Assembly (NCBI GenBank): GCA_002118135.1
Contig: BDIU01000204.1
Location: 1-64,000, forward strand
Source of the DNA: Trebouxia sp. TZW2008
Taxonomy: Eukaryota > Chlorophyta > Trebouxiophyceae > Trebouxiales > Trebouxiaceae
Direction: 5' to 3'
Length of the DNA stretch: 64,000 nucleotides
A program made the position numbers and the translations under genes. Each line of letters begins with the position of its first letter. The first letter of the stretch is position 1. Of this stretch, positions 1 to 12,292 are shown piece after piece. Below the pieces are notes generated by a model. It was given only the letters and a program-made list of their open reading frames with translations. It was not told where the DNA came from and searched no databases.

Positions 1-285
1 TGCTCTGCTTCAAGTCAAAATTTCAAACGAGGGGTGACGAGTAATCTGGCCATGGTTGCCCCGTCGTCTGGGATCGAAACGCTCGCTTAAAACCCTAGCA
101 GCTACGTTTCGACGAGCATGCTCGTCATGCCGTTTGACGAAGCGTCATGGCAGCCATTGCCGTCCGATTCATGGCGGAAAGCGCAACAGTGCAAGTCACG
201 ACGCATCGTTAGACGTTTGCGCGTCCCAAGTTGCTTGTTGCGTAGCGTTCTCAGCTGCTGATCGTGTAATACACGAGACGTGTGT
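1..285 (+). promoter_or_regulatory. Upstream region of the organellar RNA polymerase gene
   Basis: This is the only sequence left of the first ATG of the polymerase gene. It is visibly richer in CpG than the introns that follow, as are the other gene starts in this window. I see no clear TATA box and no convincing ORF here. It probably holds the 5' UTR and core promoter, but no transcription start can be fixed from sequence alone. Confidence 0.3.
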
Positions 286-3200
286 ATGACCAACAAAGTG
301 CGTGGTGCCCAGCTGTTAGGCAAGCTTTGCCGGTCTAAGTCCCTTGCAAACGATTGCGCAAGTCAACATTGGGCCAGTGACATCCGGTCAAACAGCTTGC
401 TTCAGCAGTCTCGGTCCTTTGCAGCACAGCCTGCGCGTGACTTGGCTTCAGACAGCGCGTACGAACCAGCGCCTGCGCAAATATACAGGAGCCCTCAACA
501 CCAGGCCCATCAAGAGCTATGGCACACGTTGCAAAGCGCTCTCAGCGAGGCTCACATGGGAGCACTACCTGGTGCATCTCACGACAGGCAGAAGGAGGAG
601 GCTGACCGCATCCTTAGGCAGTTTGCTCCAATCGATCTCATGCTGAGGTCTGCTGATGATGACCTCAGCAGGGAGAAGCTGCGCATGCTGGACAAATTTA
701 GGCAGCAACTTCAGCAGGAGTGGAACACTGTGCAAGAGTTGCGCATGAGTTACGTTGAGCATGCCAAGGACATGATGAAGATGGGACGTGGTGGCAGTCT
801 CAAGGGAAGCAAGCCTCTCATGCAGAAATGGTTTCCCAGTCTGCGAGACGCCATCGAAGCAGAGCAGAAAGCAGTAAGCACTGCATACTGTGCAAAAAGA
901 TTGACCTGTCCATATCAAGTTTCTTCAACTGGCTCTGCATGACCGTCTCTGAGGCTGCAGTTGGCATTGCAAACTTTTTGTGTCAAATTTGAAATGTCTA
1001 GATTTCTCGTTCGCTCGACGCGGCTCAAGTGTCTCTGAGGCTGCAGTAAGCATTGCATCTTGTTGTTTCACCTCTGACATGTCCAGACATTGCCGGCTAC
1101 CTGGCAGAATTGTCTCTGAGGCTACAGCAATCATTGCAAGCTGTTTGTGTCAAATGTGACGTGTACACAAAGTGCCCATTCGCTTGGCAAAAGTGTCTTT
1201 AACACAAGGCATGCTGCAGTGTGCGGCTGGGGACAAAGGAAAAGATCGTACCTCCTATGGGCCGTACTTGTATGTGCTAGAGCCTGCTGTGCTGGCAGTC
1301 CTGACCATGCACGGTAAGCCTGACTATGCACTCAACATAGCTGCTGCTGCCGGTGCTGTACGAGCCTTGAAATTGCATGCCATGAGCTTGGTTTTGATGA
1401 TGATCATGCATGGTGAGCTGCATTGCATGTCTGAAGTGATCATTCAAAGCAAGCTGGCTGGCAAAATTTCATCTGGCATGCACCACTGATGAAGCAGGTG
1501 TCTGCAGTGGACTTGCATGCATTGACATTAGCTGGCTGCTGATGCTGTTCTTGCATGGGAGCATGTATGGTCAACAAAGCGCTTGTCAGCAAAGCCGCGT
1601 GCAATGACATGCGCTGGCTACTGATGGTGATCGCACATGCAATCATGCATGGCCAACAATTTGTTCGTTTGAAGCAAGCTTGCTTGCAACCACATCAGCT
1701 GGCTATGAATTTTGGTCTCACATGTGATCATGTATGGCCAGAAAAAGGCCTGGCCTGGCAACACCAGACTCAGGTCACATACAGCTGGCTTTTGCACCAG
1801 CAGGTGTAGCAGTTATTATTGTTGTCACTGTATCATTAATTGTATTGCGATTGTAATGTAACACTTATTGCTGTTGTTGATGCAGGGGCTTTAGGAAGTT
1901 TGCTGACTGATGATGAAGCTGGCAGAGTCAAGCTGACGCGAGTGGCCATGAATGTTGGCAAGGTGAGCAAACTTTGCATTCTACTCCTGTTGTTATTCTA
2001 TGCCGTTTTATGTGTTGTGCTATAGGCGCTTGTCTACACTAAAGCCAGTGCGCTCTGTTTGCCAAAGCATAGAGTTTGACGCCCTATTTGTGCTTTTTGC
2101 ATCAGCTGTGTTTTGCCTGAAGGACATCCCTGCAAGTTGTCATTCTGTCCAGCATGAGAGCTTTTTAGTTACAGAGATGACAAGCAGCCTCCAAAGCAGG
2201 ACATCTGTCAATGAGCACTTGCATTGTAGACTTCGATTGAATGTCTCACATATCTGGGCAATGAGCCTTAGAAGCTGCACAATAGGTTTGAAGTGTCTGC
2301 ATCGCAAGTCTCGTTTGATGCCGCATGCAGGTGGTGAATGACCCTCATTTGTATATCTTACGGAGGCTTTGAATGACCCCCATTTGCGTGGTTTATGCAG
2401 ATGGTGAATGAGCAGATTGGCACAGAAAGTATGAAGCGACGGGTGGACCTAGAGAATCAGCGCCAGCGGCAAATGATGAAGATGACAGAGGCCATGTGGG
2501 CGGACTACAGGAACTGCCAGAAGATGGGCTATGACTGGACGCCACGTCGTGCTAAGTGGGAAAGCCATCTCAAGGAGCTGCAGGCACTCCGTAATGTGTA
2601 CAGCGGTCCACGAGCGTTGATGCGCCCAACTCAAACGCCTAAGCCCATAGGCATGAGTGAAGCCAGCACCAGAAGTCAGACGAAGAGCAGGCGGCTGCGC
2701 AATGATGACTTATACACTCAGGCCATGACGAAGCTGAAGAAGCTGGAACAGTCGGGGGGCTTGCCAGTGGTTACACCAGGGGAACCTCCAGATGCTGCCA
2801 TTTCCAATTGGTCCAAGGTCAGCTTTCTATGACATTTGCACCCAGATGCCTGATGCTTTCAGTCTTATAGCATTGTGATGCATTGCTGGCGGCTAACTCT
2901 GTGACAGACATCCGCAAGCAGTGGTACAAGCTGCATGCACAGCAGCTCTTTGTGCAACATATTGTCCCTCTGCTATATTGATGTAACAGGTGGATGCAAA
3001 ATACGTGTCTAGGTTGAGAGACATTTGCAAGCGGTGGCACAAGCTGCATTTGAATACTGGCAGCCTGAGTGGACAGGGCACCACAAATAGAGTCTCAAGG
3101 TATTGACCCTGAGCCATGATGTTGCAACAGGTGGACCCAAAGTACGAGTCTAGGCTGAAAGACATCCGCAAGCGGTGGCACAAGCTGCATCTGGATACCG

Positions 3201-6200
3201 GCAGCCTGAGCGAAGTAGACAAGAAGATGGCTCTTGATAACGAAGTCTGGGGCTCCAACATGGTTGTCAAGGTCTGGCACTCTATCACCGTGTGACAGAC
3301 TTGAATGCAGTCATGGTGCAGCATATACAAGCATTGCAAAAATATTGCTTTCTTCCCACTTGAGGCAGATATGGTGTACAACAGGTTGATGAGTTGTGTG
3401 CAAGATGCAGCAGATTGTAGTCGTCTCCGCAGATGTGACTGCTCGCTGTCTGTGTCGCTCAACCATGGTGTCCCTTGGAATGGTGCCATGCAAGTCGCAG
3501 CAGGTCATAGTGGTGCTCTGCAAATGAGTTGGATCACTGTCTCTTGAATGTCATCTTGTGAATTAGATTGGAGCAGTGCTGCGCCCGTCGCTCATGCATT
3601 CAGCCATGCTGTGGTCAAGTCAGACACCAACAACACATTTGCTCAGTGCTTCTCACTGCGTCTCTCAAATCAGCTATAATTTGCTGCAGATTGGAGCAGT
3701 GCTGTGCAAGCTGCTCATGGATTCAGCCAAGCTGGATGTGGTCAAAGCAGATGCCGATGGCAATCAGATCACAGTGGAGGAGCCTGCATTTGGGCATGAG
3801 CTGGTCAGAGGCTTCTATGATGAGAAGGGCAAGGGCTGGTGGAAGAAGTACGGGATGGTCAGCATGCATGACAGTCTCATGGACAGACTGACCAATTCAG
3901 AGGTGTGTGACCCAAACTAGCTCGAGTATTGATGACTCGTGTCTGGATATGTCTAGGCTTCCCACCTGTAGCTTTGCTGAGTGCCTGCCATGACCTAGTT
4001 TTGATCCCCAACACGCATCAAGTGGAGCCACTTTGGTGCTTCTTTTGGGGTACACAATCGAGCTTATATGTGTCTGATATGGCCCAAAGAAGCATTTGCA
4101 TTGGGCATACTCAGTTGCTGTTTGGCTGCTCGTGCAATCGTCCCTTTGGCAATCTGGGGTTTTGACAACAATTAGTTGCTTATCCAATCTGCTAAACTTA
4201 TGCAGTACTGACTTGTATTGGCAAAACTCAGGCAGCCTTGCTCATGACTTACTGTGCCCTGCGATGGGAACAGCCACCCCTGGCTATAGTGGGATGCTGA
4301 TGCCCCACCTGCAGCATGAGCACCGGCATCAGTTGCAGCATCAGCCCTTTTGATGTGCATACTGCATACACCATGTTGACTCATTTGCAGCATAACTCGG
4401 CACTGTCTGATCTACAGGCAGCTTCTGCATATGTCAGATCAGACAGCCCACCCCCAATAGCCTGTGAACATGCAAGCTGCATACGGGATGCTCAAGTTGT
4501 TAGAGTGCTTGTGATGTCAGCTGCAATAGGCAACAGCTCTGAGGCCTTGCTTTACCCATCTTGTTGATGTCAAGTGGCTGCCAGTGTTGTTGCAATCAGG
4601 TGTGTACAACAGCATCATCTCTAGTAGCCACTGGACCTTCACAAGTAGGGTGAAGCAGACACTAAGAGCTGTCACCTCTTGCATCTGACAATGCAAGACA
4701 TGGTGGCTGACATTGACGATGTCATTGTTTACCTTACCTCATCTTGCAATGGCAGCCTTCATGCACAGCAAGCCTGGTGGTCGCATGCAGTAGACTGGTA
4801 CTGACTACTTCAACATTGTCTGTATGGTCGTCTGTTGGGACATCATGACAGTGATGTATATTGATTGATTGACAACCAGTACAAGTAGCAAATGCAGTGC
4901 CTCTGCGCTGGGTGTCCATGCTCATCCCTATCATTGATGAGACCAAAGTACACATGAACTTGAAACACAAAGCTCGCGCCTGGGATCACAGACTTGATTG
5001 GTGCAGGTTGCCACTGCAGTGCTGCCTCGCTGGATGCCCATGCTCATCCCTGCCAAGCCTTGGACTGCACCCAATGTGGGTGGGCAGCTGAGCCACAGCG
5101 CACCCATCATGCGAGTGCGGGGCTGTCAGGACCAGATCAAAAAGCTGTTTGAGCAGCATCGCCAAGGCAATCTCTCCCAGGCAAGCCAGCTTTTCCTGCC
5201 TGACATATGCACTGCATTGTTGCTTGCCAAGCCCTGGACTGCACCAAATGTTGGCGGGCAGCTGAGCCATAGCGCCCCCCTCATGCGTGGGCGCGCTTGC
5301 CAACACCAAATCAAAAAAGCTGTTTGAGCAGCATCGCCAAGGCAACTTCTCCCAGGCAAGTTGTCACAGCACTGCCACAGCATGTACGAAATGCAGCCTG
5401 CAAGAGACTGTAAGAAAGAAGAGAGAAGTCTTTGCAATCAGGCGTCATGCCGAAAGCAGATGCAGCTCTGGATAAGAGACAGCATCGTTGCGCATGCCAG
5501 ACCTGCATTGTCAGTTAACACATCTACAGTCAAGTGCTTGCAGCAGATGATATGCAGTCACCAGTCCACCCATTGTGTGTGCTTGTATAAGAGCAAGGGC
5601 GTTCTTGAAATTTTGATGTATTCTGTATGGCTGGTCACAATAATCTTGGACCAACCATCATTTACAAAACCCTTGCACAAACCAATCAATCACCAAAATC
5701 TTGCGAAACCCTTTGACAAAGCAATATACCTTGTTCTGCAGGTATATGAAGCTCTGAATGCGATGGGTGAGACAGCGTGGGGTATCAACCCAATCATTCT
5801 TGAGCGGATACGCACAGCCTACATGGACATGAAGGGGGGCTTTTGTGGGTTGCCCCTCCATGACAAAGTGCCAACAGTGCCCCTGCCCCCAAAACCCTCC
5901 CAAGTGTTCAGAAGTGATGTATCCAGCAATGGCCAGCTTACTGTTGGTGTAAGTCTTTATTTCATGCACGCAGCAATGTTCAGCATAGTCACAACATTGC
6001 CCCTGCCCCAAAAGCTATATCAAGTCTTCAGAAGTGTCCAACTTACGGTGTGTGTAAGTCTTTGATCAGTCTCATGCATTGATATGCATTCATGGAATGT
6101 CCAGTCATTGCCTGCTTGCTGAATGCATGAGCTGGTGACTCATGCATGCCTGAATGTTTTGCTCAGTCACAGCATCCCTGCTGCCAGAGTCCTGCCAAGT

Positions 6201-9200
6201 GTTTAGTAGTGACATATCCAGCAAATCCCAGCTTAAGGTTTGTGGAAGTCCTGATTTCATCCTGAGTTTGCAAAACCAATGTCCAGATCATACTTGAATG
6301 CATGCATGTGTCAGCATTTCGCACCGGGACATGTTTCACGATTTCAGGTGTTTGGATGTTCACGTTTTGTATGACATGCATAAAGCAGTAGACCAGTTGC
6401 CTGGCATCAGCATTGTTTGCAAATGGCTGCTGGCTACAGTGACAGGTCTTTGAGGCATGGCTGCTTGGCGTGTTTATAATGAAGTCCGCTTCTGTGGCAT
6501 TGAATATGCCTGAAGCTGTGTGCAGTAATTGCTTGTGCACGTCAAATTTGCAAGGATGTCTACAGCTTGACAGGTAGTATCAAGCCATTACGTGTCACAC
6601 ATGTTCAGAGCTTCAGAATCAGATGCTGTCCACCTCATTCTTGGTGGAATGCATGCAGACCATGGACCGAGCCAAAAGGGAAATGAACATTTGGCGTTCT
6701 GAGCTTAACAAAGCCAAGAAGAAGGCCAGAGAGCTGTACTCCCTCAGATGCGACATGCAGCACAAATTGAGTGTGAGTGGCTGGCGTCAAAAACTCTCCT
6801 TGCTGTTTGAGCGCCAAATTGTCAATCCAGTTGCTTTTGCATTCTGCTTCTCTGGTGCACTATTGCATGCTGTTAGCACCCCCTTTAAAATTGGCAAGCT
6901 GCGTCTATGATGCAACAGTCCACCAATCCTGAGGATACGCTGATTCTGCTTCATGCATGTCTGCATTGCAGCATCAGCAGCATCTTGATTCTGCAGTGTT
7001 CTGGCTTCTGATTGCATGCAATGTCCTTCAGGTGGCTGACAAGTATGTTGATGAAGAGGCATTCTACTTCCCTCACAACCTGGATTTCAGGGGGCGGGCC
7101 TACCCCATGCACCCTAACCTGAACCACCTGGGGGCAGACCTGTCCCGAGGCCTGCTGCAGTTTGCTGAAGCCAAGCCTCTTGGCCGGAATGGCTTGCGAT
7201 GGCTTGAGATCAGTGTAAGTGCTTGCTGACCTTTTGCCCTGTCTCACCTTGTTTGCAATTGGCCTGTTGCGATGCCCTTTGCTTTTGAGTTGAGAGTTCA
7301 AGAGGACCTGCTAAAGCCAAGCCCCTTGGACACAGTGGCTTGGCTTAATTGCTTGCTTACACCAATATTCCCTTGCCCAAGTCTGACTTATTCAAAGGTA
7401 GAAAAAGTCAGAATTGGTGCTTGTACTTCACCTAGATCTAGCCTGTTCCACCCTGTCTGCGAGTGGTCTCTTACTGTGCCAGCTGATTTTGAGCTCAAAT
7501 GCCAAAGCTTGAAGCATGCCATGTGAAGGAGTTGCTTCTCTTTTGCTTATCAAAGTGGCAGGTTTAAGCTGCCCAGCCACCAAGTTGCTGTTCTCTGCAA
7601 GGTCTCTCACTGCTAATCCTGCCATTGTCTGGCAAAGTCATTGTCTGCTCTGTGAGCACCTGCATTGCTGATGTATGTCTTTATTGCAGGTGGCAAACCT
7701 GTACGGTCAAGGCGCAGACAAGCTGTCATTTGATGGCCGGGTTCAGTTTGCCAGGGATCACATGTTTGAGATCCTTGACGCAGCTGAGCATCCCTTTGAC
7801 GGCACTGGGTAATGCACAAGCCCTCACCTACACTTCTGCTGATGCGCTTTTGCATCGCATACGTAACAACGTGCAGGATCGTCTGACTGAAGTGGTGTCA
7901 ATGCATGCATCAACATCTCACGTCATGTCTGGCTTCAGAGGAGTGCTGAATTCACATTCGAAGCACAAGCATGCAGACCTGTCATGAGCTCAGCATACAA
8001 GACACGCCTGTCTCTTATGTGCTGCTTTTGACAAGCTGCATCATTGATACTGCTGCTGGACACAGCATTCTGCAGAGTGCATACAGGCTTTTTGTGTGAA
8101 ACAGGTGGTGGCAGAATGCAGACGCTCCTTGGCAGCTACTGGCGGTCTGCTATGACCTGAAGGCGGCCCTGGACAGCGGTAACCCCGCCACCTACCGCAG
8201 CAAGATCCCCGTGCACCAGGATGGCTCCTGCAACGGCCTGCAGCACTACGCCGCGCTGGCTCGCGACGAGTCGGGCGGCCGTGCGGTCAACTTGCTGCCC
8301 GTGGACAAGCCACAGGTGCTGCCCCTGCTGACCTGCACCCAAACAGGCTCTTGAAATGGCATTGGCTTGCAAAAACATGGCACACTACAATATTCTCAGC
8401 TGCAGTCAGCCTCATTTACACTTGTTTCCCCAGCTGAGACGTGCAGTTGCGAGATATGCCTCAGGACACCAATGCCATGCTTCTGCATATGTCAAGATCA
8501 GCCAAGTTTGAGTGTTGACATCAGCAGTGACAGCCGAGGCTAACTGACCTTGTTGCTTTACAGGATGTGTACTCAGAGATAGCCAGGCTGGTACAGCAGA
8601 AGGTGGACATTGACCAAGCCAATGGCGTTCCAGAGGCCAAGGTGCTCAGAGACAATGTGGACCGTAAGCTGGTCAAGCAGACAGTCATGACCAGCGTGTA
8701 CGGCGTCACTTTTGTTGGGGCACGGTCACAGATAGGCAACAGGCTGTCAGAGCGTGGCTGGGATGATGAGCGCCTCATCTACAAAACATCCTGCTATGGT
8801 GCTCGGGTGAGACTGCTGTACCTTGTGCCAAGTTGTCTCAACCCCAATTATGGTTGCAGATCATTCATGTCAAGGTGCTGACTCAAATTCTTGTTGCAAT
8901 GCGCAGACTACATGTCTTGCGTGTGTCAAACACTTACAGCACTGCTCTTTTGGTGCCAGAGTCTAGCACAGCTGCAGGCACAAGCATACAGAAGGTTGTC
9001 TGGAACTCAGAGTGTGAACAATGCACATATTTATTTGTGCATGCTGTCTTGCGAGCGTGCACTTTCTGCTCCTGCCATGTGCATCTTTCACAGCCTCATG
9101 CAACTTCTACATGATTACGACCAAATTGCAGCCTGTTGCTGCTTCATCCAAAGTGGTAATTCAGCGCTTTGCAGATTACGCTGAGCTACCTGCATGAGAT

Positions 9201-10888
9201 CTTCACCAGTGCTGAGGACTTCGTGCAGTGGCTGCCTGACCCAGCGGCTGCCCACTTCAAATGAACAGAATCAGAAACATCATCTCTTGTTTGCAGGTGA
9301 CCTTGAGCTGCCTACATGAGATGTTCACCAGTGCCAAGGACATCATGCAGTGGCTGGGGCTTTGTGCGCGTGTGGTGGCTCGGGCAGGCAATGCAGTGGA
9401 ATGGACCACCCCACTGGGCCTGCCTGTGGTGCAGCCATACCGGAAAAAGGTGGGCCCTCTTTCAGTCATATACTATCATTTCCTGCAATAGCATTGATGC
9501 CTGCGTGCTTGCTTGGGCAGACAATGCACTGCATTGGACCACTTCCCAAGGCCTGCTTGTGGTGCAGCTCTACATGAAGATGGTGAACCATCGTTTACTT
9601 GCGTTTAAGCCTTTCTTGCTGTGGCCTGTTTTGCAGTGTTGAAACGCAGACATGGAGTGTCACTGGCTTGTTGAGCTCATAAATCAGGGTTCAACAGCCC
9701 CAACTCAGTTTGGGGGGCATGACCCCCAAACAGCAGCGGGCAGCCCACGCAAAATTTCCTCAACAACAATACATTACTAGTGCAGCCCACACAAAATGCC
9801 CTGCCCCCCCCCCCCTTCCCCTCTGCGCGCCAATACTGTGCGCTTAGTGTGGGCACCCTTTGGACTTTCAGAGCCTCTGTAGGACCCTGTGATAAGTGCA
9901 TCACCTGACAAATAGAGACAGTGTGTGCTACTGCTGATCCAGTGAAGGTGCTGTGCAGAGCAAGACCCAGGTGCAGACCCTGCTGCAGCATGTCTGAGCC
10001 TGTCTTGCAGCGGCCTTTCTTGCAGCACTGAAAGGCAGACATGGAGTGTCACTCACATGTTGAGAAGCAGTGTGTGCTGATGCTGACTGGGTGAAGGTGT
10101 TGTGCAGAGCAAGAGCCACGTGCAGACCCTGCTGCAGCGAGTCATCCTAGTGCACCATGCAGACAACAGTCCCATTCAGAAGACTCGCCAACGGAGTGCT
10201 TTCCCTCCCAATTACATCCACTCCATTGACTCCAGTCACATGATGCTCACCGCCATTGCCTGCCACAGAGCAGGTACACAGTTGACTTTGTATATGCTGG
10301 CACTTTGCAATGCCTGCTTGCTCCTGTTGCTGCTAAAGGATGTTTGTGATGCAGCAAACACTGAAATCATGATTCATGATATCTCAGAGCACAGTTGTCA
10401 CACAGCCATTCAGTAGGTAAAGCAATGGCCAGGGAAACCTTGCAACGCTCCTTGCCAAAAGAATTTGTTTGGAGGGTTGCTGCATACATGTGCAAGTGAA
10501 GCATTGGCATGTTTCTGTGATCCCAAAGGTGTGGTCGTAAAGGTGTGTGACTGCGGTGCAGGTCTGTCATCTGCTGGCGTGCATAATTCCTTCTTGACAC
10601 ATACTTCAGCATTCTTGGTTGCAGCAGGTGTCATGAAGGGTGTGTGATTGCCGTGCAGGTCTGTCATTTGCTGGCGTGCATGATTCCTTCTGGACACATG
10701 CTGGAGATGTGGACCAGATGAACCACATTCTGCGTGAGAAATTCCATGAGCTGCACCAGCAGCCTTTGTTGGAAAATCTGAGAGCTGAATTGCAGGAAAT
10801 GCATCCTGGGTTGAACATCCCAGCAGTCCCAAAACTAGGTCGTCTTGACCTGGACAAGATATTTGATGCGCAGTATTTTTTCAACTGA
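286..10888 (+). CDS. RPOT: Organellar (mitochondrial and/or plastid) phage-type DNA-directed RNA polymerase
   Basis: Single-subunit T7-like RNA polymerase that transcribes organellar DNA. Predicted exons: 286-873, 1220-1313, 1886-1962, 2401-2817, 3131-3271, 3690-3902, 5007-5180, 5742-5948, 6659-6772, 7032-7214, 7690-7808, 8105-8315, 8564-8806, 9297-9449, 10108-10273, 10659-10888. They total 3330 nt (1109 aa) with all phases matching. The start at 286 is the first ATG; residues 1-45 are Arg/Ser/Ala/Leu-rich with RSFAAQ, resembling a mitochondrial presequence. Family landmarks: [17 protein letters not shown] (exon 10), [17 protein letters not shown] with catalytic Asp near 815, [14 protein letters not shown] with Lys near 884 and Tyr near 892, [34 protein letters not shown] with the second catalytic Asp near 1042, and a YFFN C-terminus. 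Intron 7 uses a GC donor. Introns hold many exon echoes. Plastid versus mitochondrial targeting cannot be decided by eye. Confidence 0.93.
874..1219 (+). repeat. Echo array of the exon 1 / intron 1 junction (polymerase)
   Basis: Three related segments at about 944-990, 1031-1063 and 1111-1160 share the core GTCTCTGAGGCT-CAG followed by GCATTGCA or a near match. They also resemble the end of exon 1 plus its donor (about 855-890, AAAGCAGTAAGCACTGCAT). They look like decayed tandem copies of the splice-donor region. Confidence 0.55.
2907..3076 (+). repeat. Two echoes of polymerase exon 5
   Basis: The segments at 2907-2936 (GACATCCGCAAGCAGTGG onward) and 2990-3076 (GTGGATGCAAAATACG onward) closely match the real exon at 3131-3271. 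The second copy keeps the CAG acceptor and the [14 protein letters not shown] reading frame, then diverges. The 3131 copy is chosen as real because it continues in frame to a donor and fits the polymerase family. Confidence 0.8.
3567..3640 (+). repeat. Echo of polymerase exon 6 start
   Basis: ATTGGAGCAGTGCTG and the following bases repeat the first 60 or so bases of the exon at 3690, including a CTCATG-ATTCAGCCA-GCTG stretch. The copy lies about 120 bp upstream in the same orientation. Confidence 0.75.
4888..5360 (+). repeat. Polymerase exon 7 flanked by a partial and a nearly complete echo
   Basis: The partial copy 4888-4934 matches the exon start (CTGGGTGTCCATGCTCATCC). The real exon is 5007-5180. 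A nearly full copy at 5207-5360 keeps [18 protein letters not shown] but has an extra A in the AAAAAA run near 5313, which shifts the frame. That frameshift marks it as the non-functional copy. It still ends with CAG/GCAAGT. Confidence 0.85.
5181..5741 (+). other. GC-AG intron (polymerase intron 7)
   Basis: The exon ends in CTCTCCCAG followed by GCAAGC. No GT donor nearby keeps the frame and the family alignment. Joining to the acceptor at 5741 gives a continuous protein through a conserved region. The echo copy of this exon at 5207-5360 also ends in CAG/GCAAG, so the GC donor predates that duplication. Confidence 0.75.
5990..6250 (+). repeat. Two echoes of the polymerase exon 8 end and donor
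   Basis: Segments at about 5996-6060 and 6168-6250 repeat the end of exon 8 (CCCCTGCCCCAAAA, CAAGTCTTCAGAAGTG, TTACGGTGTGTGTAAG), including the GTAAG-type donor. Both are degenerate and sit in intron 8. Confidence 0.75.
7298..7350 (+). repeat. Echo of polymerase exon 10 end
   Basis: GCCAAGCCCCTTGG followed by GGCTTGGCTT repeats the exon 10 segment coding [12 protein letters not shown] (about 7170-7205). It lies about 130 bp downstream in intron 10. Confidence 0.65.
9173..9582 (+). repeat. Echoes on both sides of polymerase exon 14
   Basis: The upstream copy at 9173-9262 (CTGAGCTACCTGCATGAGATCTTCACC) parallels the exon start at 9297 and ends in a stop. The downstream copy at about 9510-9582 repeats the exon end (GGGCAGACAATGCA, CTTGTGGTGCAGC). 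The real exon is 9297-9449. Confidence 0.85.
9936..9990 (+). repeat. Echo of the polymerase exon 15 acceptor and start
   Basis: GTGAAGGTGCTGTGCAGAGCAAGA then GTGCAGACCCTGCTGCAGC repeats 10091-10140, so the acceptor region and the first exon codons were copied together. Confidence 0.8.
10545..10612 (+). repeat. Echo of polymerase exon 16 start
   Basis: GTGCAGGTCTGTCATCTGCTGGCG and the following bases copy the acceptor and the first codons of the last exon at 10659, including the region of the second catalytic Asp, but the Asp codon is changed (GTGCATAATTCC). Confidence 0.8.
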
Positions 10889-11676
10889 TGTCTCAGTCTC
10901 TTGGCCCCCGCTCCTTTCCAGGTCTGACTGTTTCGTCAGCTTTGAGCAGATTTCATGTCCTGCTTGTATACTTTATGCAACTATAGTACGCTTTATAGCT
11001 TCAATGCAGGTTTACAGAATAAGCACTGCCCGCAGCTTGCGCTCTGTTTCAGTCCTAACCATCTTGTAGAAGCACTGTTAGCTTAAAGAGTGAATTCAGT
11101 TTGATTAAAATAATGACAATGCCTAAACCCTGTCAATAGGTTAGAAACTCTTGAGCTGTTGTACAATAGCTTACTCTGACTGATTACATCTTGGCCTGCC
11201 TTGCACTGCAATCATCCTCTGCACATGTCCTTGCTAAGCGGTGCCTGTATGTTCCATTGCCAGTACTGTTGTTCATCAAGGTCGGAACACACATAAAGCA
11301 CTGGTTCAAATGAACAAGCATGGAGACCACCCTGACATAATGTGGTCTGCACTTGTTCAAATATTCAGAAAATTGCTTAGCACCAATGGGTTCTTCAGTA
11401 ACAGATGTATACAGCTCTGAGTCCTTGAGTGCCCATCAGCAGGCTCAAACTAGTGCCAAAACATTAGTCATTGGTGCTTGTGGTGTATGGTATCTGTTTG
11501 GCACATGTACAGTATGCTCTGATGCCTCAGCAAACGGCAGAGGTATGGAGACATAGGAAAAGTCTATGCCATAAGCGTCACAACAGGGACCTCTGTGCAA
11601 AGAGGCAGCCCAGGAAGAGGTATGCATATTGCTTCTGCTGCTATGCTGCACTCTGGCAGCAGCAGTCCATGCAAAG
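10889..11676. other. Convergent intergenic region, no gene seen
   Basis: About 790 bp between the stop codons of two convergent genes. Short ORFs are present on both strands, but none has coding character, splice-site support or a recognisable family. It presumably holds both 3' UTRs and polyadenylation sites. Confidence 0.5.
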
Positions 11677-12139
11677 TCACCGCTGCACGCCTCGATTCAG
11701 TTGAGGCTTGAAAACCAGCAAGTTCCAAGTGTAGAACAGGACCATGATCAGGCTCAGCCCTGCTGTGAAGGCTGCAGGAAACACTTTCTGTGTCTTTTGA
11801 TACCTCCTCCACATCAATATGGTAAGGCCAAGGGCTGTAAGCAAGCTTGTAAATGTTGCCGGCCTGCACTTAGCATGGGAATGTACAGGCAGAAATCGCG
11901 ACAGCAGAACAATGTCGCACATCAGTGGCTGGCTGATTGGCTTACGCAGGCGTGTAAGCTCACCTGTTGAGCTTGCCCTGGCGATAGCTGGCCAGACTGG
12001 CGTACGCGCAAGCGGCAAGGATGCCGGCTGAGCCCAAGCCCCCAGCCAACGAAGGCACACTGCCTTTCGTGACAAAGCCGATCAACCCTCCGAGTGCCAG
12101 AAGTGCGCTATACGGGAATGTGAAGCAGAAGTCGAACAT
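11677..12139 (-). CDS. TMEM14 / FAX-family small membrane protein
   Basis: Small hydrophobic protein of the Tmemb_14 family. Members include mammalian TMEM14C and plant FAX fatty-acid exporters of the plastid envelope. Two exons on the minus strand: 12139-11964 and 11863-11677 (120 aa). The donor CAG/GTGAGC and acceptor GTGCAG/GCC restore an Arg codon at the junction. The family signature is clear: GGLIGFVTKGSVPSLAGGL after a first hydrophobic stretch, then ILAACAYASL, a second helix around TALGLTILMWRRYQKT, and AAFTAGLSLIMVLF near the end. The ATG at 12139 was chosen because upstream in-frame codons lack an ATG. With no plastid transit peptide visible, a mitochondrial or ER role is as likely as plastid fatty-acid export. 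It is divergent from the helicase gene. Confidence 0.85.
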
Positions 12140-12292
12140 GCTTCCTGGGCGCAAGCAGTTTCTTGCATGTCACGAACATGCTTTGCTACCCGCGCTGGCT
12201 CTGAAACCACATAAGCTTGTTGCCGTTGCGCACTGTATCACGCGCCCTCACGCCGATCTTTCTGATCGAAGACCACAGTTCTCATCTGCGAG
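12140..12292. promoter_or_regulatory. Short bidirectional promoter
   Basis: Only 153 bp separate the ATG of the TMEM14-family gene (minus) from that of the DEIH helicase (plus). The interval is CpG-rich compared with flanking introns and has no obvious TATA box. Both start regions must lie here, so shared regulation is likely. Confidence 0.5.

Noticed and set aside
2893..3489. Long minus-strand ORF of about 198 codons
   Set aside because: It is antisense to the polymerase exon 5 copies; its internal repetition simply mirrors the echoes.
5207..5360. Alternative polymerase exon 7
   Set aside because: An extra A shifts the frame before the conserved [12 protein letters not shown] segment, so it cannot replace the 5007-5180 copy.
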